Notes: a model not told the origin generated them from the sequence alone. Positions 1 to 5,047 are shown, counted from the stretch's first letter. The stretch: DNA of 7,411 nt from Endomicrobium sp. (GCA_031264895.1 JAISDI010000056.1:1-7411); one strand, 5' to 3'. A program made the numbers and translations.

Positions 1-1444
1 CGCCGTTCTGAGCTGTATTCCCGATGAAATCAGCCTGCGAAAATAATGCCTTTGCGCCGGCGCCGGTCAAATATATGAATCCGCCGTTTTGCCCCGCTCT
101 ATTTGAGGAAGCCGTCAATTTTGCCCCTATAAAATCCGCAACTCCGCCCGCTCCCAATGCTATGAATCCGCCAGAGAGGCTTGCACTGCTGTTTGTTATA
201 TTTGAATTTACCGCCGTAAATGTAAATGTCGTACCCGTCTGTCCGTAGAATGTCCCGCCGACCGCCGCAGTATTGCTTGTCAGAAGGACTCTATCCAAAT
301 TTATATTAATATTTCTGTTTCCCGTCGAATATAAAAACCCGCCGGAACTTAAAGCCACGTTCCCCATTCCCGTTACGTTTGAATTGCCAAAGTTTATGCT
401 GCCGTTAGCGATGTCAAGATATATCGCGCCGCCGTTTTTTGCCGTATTGGCTACAAAACCTACATTTGACGTCATAAAATTTATTACTCCCCCATTATAA
501 TCCAATATCGCGCCGCCGGAATTAGTTGACGTGTTACTTGTGAAATTTACAGTTGATGACGCAAAATTTATTATTCCATAAAGGTTAGAAATCGCGCCAC
601 CGCCAGAGGTTGATATATTGCCTGCAAAATTTACAGTTGATGTCACAAAATTTATCATTCCTACAATATAAATCGCGCCGCCGATTCCGTTTGACGTACT
701 ATTTATGAAATTTACTGTTGAAGTTGCAAAATTTATTGTTCCATTATTAGAAATCGCGCCACCGCCAGAGGTTGTCGAATTGCCTGTGAAATTTATCGTT
801 GAAATCAAAAAATTTATTGTTGCATTATTAATGCTGCTATTGAAAATCGCCCCGCCGCGAGAGTATGACTTATTGCCTACAAAATTTACGGTTGATGTCG
901 CGAATGTTATTATTCCATAATTATGAATTGCTCCTCCTCCATCTCCTCCATTATTTACAGTATTGTTTATGAAATTCACAGTAGAATTCATAAAGTTTAT
1001 ATTTGAATTGTCAACAAGAATCGCCCCGCCATTATAATTTGCCGTATTGCTTGTAAAGTTCACCGTAGAACTTGCAAAACTTACATTTGAACTGCCGACA
1101 ACAAAAACCGCGCCGCCTTGCTGAGCAGTACCATTTCTAAATTCTATATTATCATTAAATCTGACCGAAGCGCTTGAAAAGGAAAAAAGTTGATGGGCAT
1201 TATTTCCGTTTAAAATTGTGTTTCCATAAAAATTGATAGTTCCGCCATAATTGACCGTGGGCAGTGCGCCCGTATAAGATATGCTTCCCGTTGTAAACGT
1301 AATAGACGTTGCTGCGGCGCTTAATGCAGAATTTAAGCCGTCCCAACTGCTTACGCTTACGCTTTGCGCATATAAATTCACAGATGTAAAAAAAATACAG
1401 GCAAGAAATGCAGGAATGCTTTTTATTTTTAGAATTCTAATCAT
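1..1444 (-). CDS. Pmp-like / beta-helix repeat surface protein, N-terminal part (C-terminus outside window)
   Basis: The frame is open from the ATG at 1444-1442 to the window edge, giving 481 codons with no stop. The start is supported by GAGAGG four nt upstream and by a classic signal peptide of about 27 residues: a basic MIRILKIK stretch, a hydrophobic core, and a likely cleavage at LYA|Q. From about residue 110 the protein is built of 26-31-residue units rich in Asn, Ser, Thr and Gly. They follow the pattern (I/V)NF-x-x-STVNF-x-x-N-x-S-x-GGAI-x-N. About 13 GG[A/F/T]x motifs (GGAVF, GGAIL, GGAIY, GGFIY) and about ten FxxN-type motifs (FTSN, FVGN, FTGN, FAGN) are visible. This pairing of motifs is the hallmark of the chlamydial polymorphic membrane protein repeat, which folds as a right-handed beta-helix passenger. 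An exported adhesin or surface-layer role is therefore inferred. Whether an autotransporter barrel follows cannot be seen. The repeats are also recognisable at DNA level. It is transcribed away from the rest of the window. Confidence 0.85.
   Translation of the reverse strand, partial: MIRILKIKSIPAFLACIFFTSVNLYAQSVSVSSWDGLNSALSAAATSITFTTGSISYTGALPTVNYGGTINFYGNTILNGNNAHQLFSFSSASVRFNDNIEFRNGTAQQGGAVFVVGSSNVSFASSTVNFTSNTANYNGGAILVDNSNINFMNSTVNFINNTVNNGGDGGGAIHNYGIITFATSTVNFVGNKSYSRGGAIFNSSINNATINFLISTINFTGNSTTSGGGAISNNGTINFATSTVNFINSTSNGIGGAIYIVGMINFVTSTVNFAGNISTSGGGAISNLYGIINFASSTVNFTSNTSTNSGGAILDYNGGVINFMTSNVGFVANTAKNGGAIYLDIANGSINFGNSNVTGMGNVALSSGGFLYSTGNRNININLDRVLLTSNTAAVGGTFYGQTGTTFTFTAVNSNITNSSASLSGGFIALGAGGVADFIGAKLTASSNRAGQNGGFIYLTGAGAKALFSQADFIGNTAQNG
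545..1085 (-). repeat. Tandem 78-93-bp repeats inside the Pmp-like gene
   Basis: Seven successive copies of a segment read on the plus strand as AAATTTAC-(A/G)GTTGATG-x-CAAAATTTAT begin near 543, 628, 710, 788, 881, 971 and 1055. The intervals are multiples of three (roughly 78-93 bp), so the reading frame is kept. Each copy encodes a (I)NFATSTVNF-type beta-strand pair followed by the FxxN/GGAI turn. The copies near 543-800 are the most alike and those near 971-1085 are the most diverged. This suggests recent duplication or gene conversion in the more C-terminal part. Copy number could vary between strains by slippage or recombination; that is inference. Confidence 0.7.
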
Positions 1445-1773
1445 GTTTCCTCTCAGTTAGGCGCTTTTTATGTATAAATAAAAAAAACGGTAAAACGTAA
1501 ATCTTATCGTAGTTTGTACTTTCATTTACATTATTGCCGTTAGAGAAACGCATTAACAGAATTATCCTTTATTATAGAATAGTTATTAAAGTTAATTTTA
1601 AACTGACAAAGTTTTAAAATATGTTTATGTACATATTCTATATACTTTTTTTGATATTTTCCATCTCTTTTTAATTATTATTTTTTTAGTTATATAGTTA
1701 TAAATGAAAATCCTCAATTTGTTTTTGTCGTTCTAATTTGCCTTGAACTAACACTCATTTGCTTAGTAAAAAG
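1445..1773. other. AT-rich intergenic stretch, no gene seen
   Basis: This is the region upstream of the minus-strand surface-protein gene. It is strongly AT-rich (for example 1560-1720), with stops in all frames and no ORF having a ribosome site or recognisable product. It probably contains the promoter and 5' UTR of the Pmp-like gene. No RNA gene or clear operator was recognised. Confidence 0.5.
1471..1500 (-). promoter_or_regulatory. Weak candidate promoter for the Pmp-like gene
   Basis: On the minus strand a TATACA box (plus 1471-1476) lies 26 nt ahead of the ATG. A poor -35-like TTACGT (plus 1495-1500) sits 18 nt further upstream. Only the -10 is a fair match to sigma-70 consensus, and the surrounding DNA is so AT-rich that chance matches are expected. 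No other promoter upstream of this gene was more convincing. Confidence 0.2.
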
Positions 1774-1814
1774 CCTGTCAAAGACTTTGGTTGATACCCT
1801 GTCAGAGACTTTGG
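1774..1814. repeat. Direct repeat pair CCTGTCARAGACTTTGG
   Basis: Two 17-bp copies occur at 1774-1790 and 1798-1814. They differ only at one base (A versus G) and are spaced 24 bp start to start. The first carries a small self-complementary core (CAAAG-A-CTTTG). The pair abuts the left edge of the repeat cluster beginning at 1817. It may be part of a larger dispersed repeat or a boundary of an insertion; its function is unknown. Confidence 0.6.
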
Positions 1815-1816
1815 CT

Positions 1817-1862
1817 AAATCCCCCGTCCGCTCCGCGTCCACCCCCTTTAAAAAAAAGGGGG
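1817..1862 (+). repeat. Dispersed repeat copy A with CCCCCTTT/AAAGGGGG hairpin
   Basis: The copy starts AAATCCCCCGTCCGC and ends in a perfect 8-bp-stem hairpin: CCCCCTTT at 1842-1849, an A5 loop, and AAAGGGGG at 1855-1862. Nearly the same sequence occurs in inverted orientation at 2012-2055. The CCTTTAAAAAA core recurs at 2142-2153 and 4763-4774. Short relatives continue to the right: TTGAAAAGGGGA is repeated exactly at 1876-1887 and 1921-1932. No coding function is supported. Confidence 0.6.
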
Positions 1863-2027
1863 AATTCCTGATTTTTTGAAAAGGGGAAGTTCCAATTTTC
1901 CATAAAGGGAATCTTCGGATTTGAAAAGGGGATTATCCTTGCAGGAGGATCTTTTGCAGACGGCAGCCACATTCCTTTAGTCTTTGTCATTATTCGTGTC
2001 GTTAATTCCCACTTTTTTAAAGGGGGT

Positions 2028-2046
2028 GTCCGCACTTTTTGCGGAC
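2028..2046. repeat. Perfect hairpin GTCCGC-N7-GCGGAC
   Basis: A six-bp GC-rich stem with loop ACTTTTT lies within repeat copy B, between the G5 run at 2022-2026 and the G5 run at 2047-2051. Copy A has the same left arm (GTCCGC, 1826-1831) but a degenerate right arm. The hairpin thus appears intact in one copy and decayed in the other. Confidence 0.6.
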
Positions 2047-2052
2047 GGGGGA

Positions 2053-2124
2053 TTTTGTTGTTGCCTTTCGCTTTTGTTGTTGTCGTTGCCTTTTGCTTTT
2101 GTTATTGTCTTTGTCTTTGCCGTT
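2053..2124. repeat. T-rich, almost A-free imperfect microsatellite
   Basis: Of 72 nt on the plus strand only position 2104 is A. The tract is built from TTG, TTTGC and TCTTTG units. The 14-mer TTGTCTTTGTCTTT at 2105-2118 occurs again exactly at 2337-2350, in a second A-free stretch (2332-2365). It is translated only into low-complexity Leu/Phe/Val strings, which I do not take as coding. Confidence 0.6.
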
Positions 2125-2209
2125 AGTCGTTACCGTTCGCCGCCTTTAAAAAAATGGGGATTTTCAAATTTTTTGAAAGTGGGAATTTACGACACGGAAA
2201 CGGAAAGGA

Positions 2210-2238
2210 AAATGATGTGTTCTGCGGAAATGATGTGT
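2210..2238. repeat. Direct repeat AAATGATGTGT (two copies)
   Basis: AAATGATGTGT occurs at 2210-2220 and 2228-2238, 18 bp apart. The reverse complement of its AATGATGTG part follows at 2289-2297 (CACATCATT). The second copy forms the left arm of the hairpin group described separately. Confidence 0.6.
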
Positions 2239-2336
2239 ATGCTAAAGCATACATTATAAAACACATTACATCATGCTGCACAAGGCAGCACATCATTAAG
2301 CGGAGCGGCATAATGCGCAACGCGCATATCATGCCG
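2229..2336. other. Cluster of nested hairpins upstream of the M23 operon
   Basis: Several stems occur in about 110 nt. An outer pair AATGATGTG (2229-2237) / CACATCATT (2289-2297) encloses part of the cluster. TGTATGC (2236-2242) pairs with GCATACA (2247-2253) over a TAAA loop. TGCTGC (2274-2279) pairs with GCAGCA (2285-2290) over ACAAG. CGGCAT (2306-2311) pairs with ATGCCG (2331-2336) around ATGCGC-AAC-GCGCAT (2313-2327). Such density of perfect stems is more than I would expect by chance. It could be a structured RNA or 5' UTR of the operon starting at 2411, or another palindromic intergenic repeat. No known RNA family is recognised. Confidence 0.45.
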
Positions 2337-2366
2337 TTGTCTTTGTCTTTCTGGTTTGTCCCCTGC

Positions 2367-2388
2367 AAAGGCCTTTAATTTTTTTTTT
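2367..2388 (+). terminator. Weak terminator-like palindrome plus T10
   Basis: The palindrome AAAGGCCTTT (2367-2376) is followed after AA by ten T residues (2379-2388), 22 nt before the M23 start codon. The stem is only three bp if GGCC is the loop, so intrinsic termination would be weak. It could instead be a simple slippage-prone T tract. It would matter only if transcription begins upstream in the hairpin cluster. Confidence 0.2.
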
Positions 2389-2410
2389 GTTTTTAATAAA
2401 ATACGGAATT

Positions 2411-3412
2411 ATGAAAATCAATGATCCCGAACCTCAAAAGTATCTGACGAAAGCCGACATTATTATAAAACTGATAATCCGCTGGATGATTTTTTTTGCT
2501 TTTATTTTTGCGGCATTGATCGCCGCGCAGGTATGGGTGCAAAAAACTGCGGCTGCAACGCTTGCCGCTGTACCGGCGGTAATAAAAATTCCGTCTTTTC
2601 CTCCGGAAATGCTTTTGACTGATATTGAAGCGCGCAAAAAATATCTTGATTACAGAGTAAGAGACGCGCGGTTTACGGTATACAGCATAAAACATAAAGA
2701 CAATCTCTGGAAAATCGCAAAACCTTACGGGTATACGGTGCATACAATAATAGGATGTAATCCTCAGCTTAAAACCTATGACGTATATGTAGGCCAAAAA
2801 ATTCTTGTTCCTTCTTCCGGAGGAACATTACATCCGGTTCAGCAAGACGACACTTGGGAAAAAATCGCCGAAAAGTACGACATCGAGACCTTGTTTCTAA
2901 AGAACACGAATTTCAGCGTAACGGAACTTGTTACCGGAACATACTTATTTATTCCCGGAAAAAGGCCTGCCGTAGATTTAATGAACGAAGAAATGAAAGA
3001 AAAATACGCTTTAAGAGAACTTTTTTCATGGCCGTTAAGCGTAGGAGGAAGAATTTCCGACACTTTCAGGCTGAGAAAAAAACATCCCGTTACAGGCACA
3101 GTGAGCATGCACGGCGGAATGGACATAGCCGTTCCTACGGGAACGCCCGTCGCCGCAGCGGCAGACGGCGTGGTAATTCTTGCAAGTACGGACGCAGGCC
3201 ATTACGGAACCGTGGTTTACATAGACCACAAAAACGGATATGTAACGCATTACGGGCATCTGTCTTCATATAATGTAAAAGTCGGACAAAAAGTAAAAGC
3301 TGGCCGTTTGATAGGCAGAAGCGGAGCAACGGGAAGAGTTACCGGCCCGCATCTGCATTTTACTGTTAAGAAAGGAGATAAGGCAGTTGACCCTCAAAAA
3401 TTTTTATGGTAA
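2411..3412 (+). CDS. LysM-domain M23 family metallopeptidase (cell-wall endopeptidase), membrane anchored
   Basis: This is a 333-residue peptidoglycan endopeptidase or septal/envelope factor of the NlpD/EnvC-like LysM-M23 class. A short cytoplasmic N-terminus precedes one transmembrane helix (about 18-42). Two LysM domains follow: about 88-134, with the motif YSIKHKDNLWKIA, and about 139-183, with HPVQQDDTWEKIA. The M23 domain occupies about 203-333. All zinc and catalytic residues are present: H234 and D238 in MHGGMD, H283 in YGHL, and H314/H316 in PHLHF. The enzyme therefore appears active, unlike the degenerate amidase activators NlpD and EnvC. The frame is open back to a TTG at 2387, but the ATG at 2411 gives a more normal N-terminus. 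Its ribosome site (ACGGA) is poor. No convincing promoter is visible. The stop overlaps the next gene. Confidence 0.92.
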   Translation: MKINDPEPQKYLTKADIIIKLIIRWMIFFAFIFAALIAAQVWVQKTAAATLAAVPAVIKIPSFPPEMLLTDIEARKKYLDYRVRDARFTVYSIKHKDNLWKIAKPYGYTVHTIIGCNPQLKTYDVYVGQKILVPSSGGTLHPVQQDDTWEKIAEKYDIETLFLKNTNFSVTELVTGTYLFIPGKRPAVDLMNEEMKEKYALRELFSWPLSVGGRISDTFRLRKKHPVTGTVSMHGGMDIAVPTGTPVAAAADGVVILASTDAGHYGTVVYIDHKNGYVTHYGHLSSYNVKVGQKVKAGRLIGRSGATGRVTGPHLHFTVKKGDKAVDPQKFLW

Positions 3413-3975
3413 AAACAGCGCATGATTTTTCAATATCGGAAAACTCACAAAAAGAACTTCTTCTGCTTTCAAGAAAAGCCATTGAAGAATATCTCAAGAA
3501 TAGTGAGATCATAGATTTTTCAATAGACGGCAACGACGAACTTTTGCGTCTTGCCGCGGTTTTTGTAACGCTTACGCAAAACGGAGATCTGCGCGGCTGC
3601 ATAGGAACTATAGAGCCGCAATACCCTCTTTGCGAAGCTGTCATAAGAATGTCTTTATCGGCAGCTTTAAACGATTCCAGATTTTTTCCGCTGACGCTTA
3701 AGGAACTGCCCGAAACGAAAATAGAAATTTCGGCGCTTTCCCCGATGACAAAAATAAAAACTGCCGATGAGATAATACAAAACAAGCACGGCGTTTTAAT
3801 ACAAAAAGGAAACAGAAACGGTTTATTTTTGCCGCAGGTTTGGGAACATTTCAACAATAAAGAAGATTTTATGAACGAACTCTGTTCACAAAAAGCCGCC
3901 ATTGCGCAAAACAGCTGGAAAGACGCTTCGGCGGAAATTTTTATTTTTACGGTTTTTTCATTTAAGGAATCATGA
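3406..3975 (+). CDS. AMMECR1-domain protein
   Basis: This 189-residue protein is a single AMMECR1 domain. Diagnostic features in order are VFVTLTQNGDLRGCIGT (LRGCIG at 62-67, the family signature), SAALNDSRFFPLT (85-97), IEISALSP (106-113), GVLIQKGNRNGLFLPQVW (129-146), and a C-terminal FMNELCSQKA segment. The family is conserved from archaea to humans and its biochemical role is not well settled. Many prokaryotic homologues are linked to a Memo-like protein and a radical SAM protein, but neither is present here. The ATG at 3406 lies inside the stop of the M23 gene (ATGGTAA, 7-nt overlap). No Shine-Dalgarno stands close to it; AAGGAG lies near 3372, about 30 nt upstream. Translation is probably coupled to the M23 gene. 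A role with that peptidase is suggested only by context. Confidence 0.88.
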   Translation: MVKTAHDFSISENSQKELLLLSRKAIEEYLKNSEIIDFSIDGNDELLRLAAVFVTLTQNGDLRGCIGTIEPQYPLCEAVIRMSLSAALNDSRFFPLTLKELPETKIEISALSPMTKIKTADEIIQNKHGVLIQKGNRNGLFLPQVWEHFNNKEDFMNELCSQKAAIAQNSWKDASAEIFIFTVFSFKES

Positions 3976-4616
3976 AAATTATATTTGCAGTTTTGATCAT
4001 ACAGACATTTACGTTTTTTGCGCCTTTTGCTGTGGCGGAAAATCAGGATCATCTGGTTATGTACTCAGAAACCGTGAACGGTGAAGAAATGAACGGCTAT
4101 AAAACGCAGGACGGCAAAATAGTCATAAAAGCAAAATATAGCATTGCCATGCCTGATAAAATGTACGGCATAGCCTTCGTGATAAGCGACGGGCAATGGG
4201 TCTGCATAGACAGAAAAGAAAACGTTATACTTTATCCTTTTATCTACGACAACGGCCCCGACTACATTGTTGAAGGGCTTTTCAGATTCGTTGAAAACGA
4301 CAAAATAGGTTTTGCCGATTCAGACGCAAACATAATAATACCCGCAGAATTCGATTTTGCCGGCTATTTCAGAGAAGGCCTGTCGGAATTTGCTTACGGC
4401 GGCCACAAAGAGTATGACGATACAAAAGAACACTGGATATGGACAGGCGAAAAGGAAATAGGATACATAAATAAATTCGGCCAAAAGTTTACAAGAATAA
4501 TAAATACGGACGATGACCAAAGAATAGCGTGGACAAAAGACGGCAAATGCTATTATATAGATAAAGACGCCAAAATAATAAAAGAAGCCGAAATTGACAA
4601 AGAAAAAGAGGATTAG
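3972..4616 (+). CDS. WG-repeat (KWG) exported protein
   Basis: This is a 214-residue protein with a signal peptide (MKIIF..., hydrophobic to about residue 20, cleavage likely at AVA|EN), so it is probably periplasmic or surface located. The mature part has degenerate WG beta repeats: GYKTQDGKIVIKAKY (about 37-51), GQWVCIDRKENVILYPFIYD (about 74-93), KIGFADSDANIIIPAEFDF (about 111-129), EGLSEFAY (about 135-142) and IGYINKFGQKF (about 158-168). Function is unknown; these repeats form small beta modules that probably bind ligands or partners. The start overlaps the AMMECR1 stop (ATGA, 4 nt), with AAGGA at 3964-3968, which makes it the third gene of the operon. The tail is rich in Lys and Glu. 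A link to envelope biogenesis is inferred from the M23 neighbour. Confidence 0.75.
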   Translation: MKIIFAVLIIQTFTFFAPFAVAENQDHLVMYSETVNGEEMNGYKTQDGKIVIKAKYSIAMPDKMYGIAFVISDGQWVCIDRKENVILYPFIYDNGPDYIVEGLFRFVENDKIGFADSDANIIIPAEFDFAGYFREGLSEFAYGGHKEYDDTKEHWIWTGEKEIGYINKFGQKFTRIINTDDDQRIAWTKDGKCYYIDKDAKIIKEAEIDKEKED

Positions 4617-4623
4617 TTCTTTC

Positions 4624-4654
4624 CCGGAAAATCCGGTAACCCGCTAAATGGGTT
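4624..4654 (+). terminator. Two small stem-loops after the operon, poor terminator
   Basis: CCGG-AAAAT-CCGG (4624-4636) is followed by AACCC (4638-4642) pairing with GGGTT (4650-4654) over a seven-nt loop, immediately after the WG-repeat gene. The following sequence (TTCTCTAAAAAATT) has no U tract, so Rho-independent termination is doubtful. The stems may instead protect the mRNA 3' end. Confidence 0.3.
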
Positions 4655-4718
4655 TCTCTAAAAAATTAAATCAAAAAGTTCATCATCAACCCACTGAGTT
4701 TTCTGCCGAACCTGCCGT

Positions 4719-4790
4719 TTGTCGTTAATTTTTAATTTCCCTTTTATCCGGCGCTGCCACCACCTTTAAAAAAATAGAAATTAACGACAA
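4719..4790. mobile_element. 72-bp palindromic-ended repeat (MITE-like), related to the 1995-2196 element
   Basis: Perfect 13-bp terminal inverted repeats occur: TTGTCGTTAATTT at 4719-4731 and AAATTAACGACAA at 4778-4790. The interior carries CACCTTTAAAAAAATAGAAATTAACGAC, whose pattern matches the inverted copy ending at 1998 (CCCTTTAAAAAAGTGGGAATTAACGAC on the minus strand). The same terminal motif GTCGTTAATT and the same core thus recur about 2.7 kb apart. It has no coding capacity. The element lies in the intergenic gap before the trpB2 promoter. Mobility is inferred from the structure only. Confidence 0.55.
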
Positions 4791-4871
4791 CAACAAAATG
4801 GATTTCGACTTTTGTCAGACAACTTGACCGCTTTTTTTATGTGTTATACCTATTTTTTTTACTATATTTTA

Positions 4872-4901
4872 TTGACTTTTATACTGCGCATTGTATATAA
4901 T
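4872..4901 (+). promoter_or_regulatory. Strong sigma-70-type promoter for trpB2
   Basis: TTGACT at 4872-4877 and a perfect TATAAT at 4896-4901 are separated by 18 nt. This is the best promoter match in the window, with transcription expected to start near 4908. It lies 146 nt ahead of the trpB2 ATG, leaving a leader of about 140 nt that contains the hairpin and short reading frame described below. Confidence 0.75.
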
Positions 4902-4915
4902 AATTAAGATTTTTT

Positions 4916-4990
4916 ATGAAAAATAAAAAGCTTTTTAACCATTTGCCGTATGTGTCAAAAATGTTTAAGACTCCGGGTTTTCGATGGTAA
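4916..4990 (+). CDS. Possible 24-residue leader peptide ending in Trp, upstream of trpB2
   Basis: ATG at 4916 opens 24 codons that end ...TPGFRW followed by TAA (4988-4990). The only Trp codon, TGG at 4985-4987, is the last sense codon. Both TGG and TAA lie in the hairpin 4982-5007. The start is only about 8 nt after the predicted transcription start and has no Shine-Dalgarno, so it would be translated as a nearly leaderless message. An inner ATG at 4961 would give a nine-residue version with the same ending. Context (a tryptophan synthase gene) favours a regulatory leader peptide in the style of trpL or TnaC. A frame this short can arise by chance, so this is a hypothesis. Confidence 0.35.
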   Translation: MKNKKLFNHLPYVSKMFKTPGFRW

Positions 4991-5017
4991 TTATTACCGT
5001 GCCATCGTAATTTTTTT
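4982..5017 (+). terminator. Terminator-like attenuator hairpin in the trpB2 leader
   Basis: CGATGG (4982-4987) pairs with CCATCG (5002-5007). GGTAA (4986-4990) can alternatively pair with TTACC (4994-4998). The stem is followed by TAA and seven T residues (5011-5017). It sits between the promoter and the trpB2 start, so it would act on the trpB2 transcript and not on the upstream operon alone. The stem is short with a large loop, so efficiency is uncertain. Confidence 0.5.
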
Positions 5018-5034
5018 GTTTAAAATAAAACCCT

Positions 5035-5041
5035 AGAGGAG
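5035..5041 (+). promoter_or_regulatory. trpB2 ribosome binding site, able to pair with the leader
   Basis: AGAGGAG stands six nt before the ATG at 5048. Its GGAG (5038-5041) and the preceding AAAACCC (5027-5033) are complementary to CTCCGGGTTTT at 4971-4981. That gives 11 base pairs with a four-nt bulge (5034-5037), enclosing the terminator-like hairpin. Sequestration of the ribosome site is therefore possible. Confidence 0.6.
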
Positions 5042-5047
5042 ATCAAA

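Larger units (their letters stand above)
1995..2196. mobile_element. 202-bp MITE-like element with 21-bp terminal inverted repeats
   Basis: The left end (1995-2015, containing GTGTCGTTAATTCCC) and the right end (2176-2196, containing GGGAATTTACGACAC) are inverted copies matching at 20 of 21 positions. Inside the left end lies repeat copy B (inverted relative to copy A), which includes a perfect GTCCGC/GCGGAC hairpin at 2028-2046. Inside the right end lies a third core copy, CCTTTAAAAAAA, near 2142-2153. The middle is a T-rich, nearly A-free tract. There is no transposase and no ORF with recognisable content. The structure fits a non-autonomous miniature element, but no target-site duplication was identified, so mobility is inferred only. 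Confidence 0.5.

Noticed and set aside
24..920. Plus-strand open frames at 24-248, 273-500 and 705-920
   Set aside because: They are antisense to the continuous 481-codon Pmp-like frame and are Pro/Phe/Lys-rich shadows of its repeats, with no ribosome sites or known domains.
545..1085. CRISPR array suggested by regularly spaced repeats
   Set aside because: The repeats are imperfect, variable in spacing, in-frame and encode a protein repeat; there are no unique spacers between identical repeats.
1398..1405. Lipoprotein signal (Cys at about residue 16) in the Pmp-like protein
   Set aside because: The residues before the cysteine (F-L-A) lack the usual Leu at -3, and a standard cleavage site (LYA|Q) follows about ten residues later.
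1802..2378. Open frames on both strands in the repeat region (1802-2035 minus, 1984-2259 plus, 2123-2368 minus, 2154-2378 plus)
   Set aside because: They read through inverted repeats and a T-rich microsatellite, giving low-complexity peptides; no ribosome site or family resemblance.
2387..2410. TTG start of the M23 protein eight codons upstream
   Set aside because: The TTG follows directly on a T10 run with no Shine-Dalgarno, and the ATG at 2411 gives a more typical N-terminus before the membrane helix.
3366..4052. 228-codon minus-strand frame
   Set aside because: It lies opposite the clearly recognisable AMMECR1 gene and reads as a Ser/Phe/Lys-rich shadow.
4908..5047. T-box riboswitch for tryptophan
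   Set aside because: The leader is too short for the usual T-box architecture and lacks the conserved T-box antiterminator sequence; only TGGTAA and a terminator-like stem are present.
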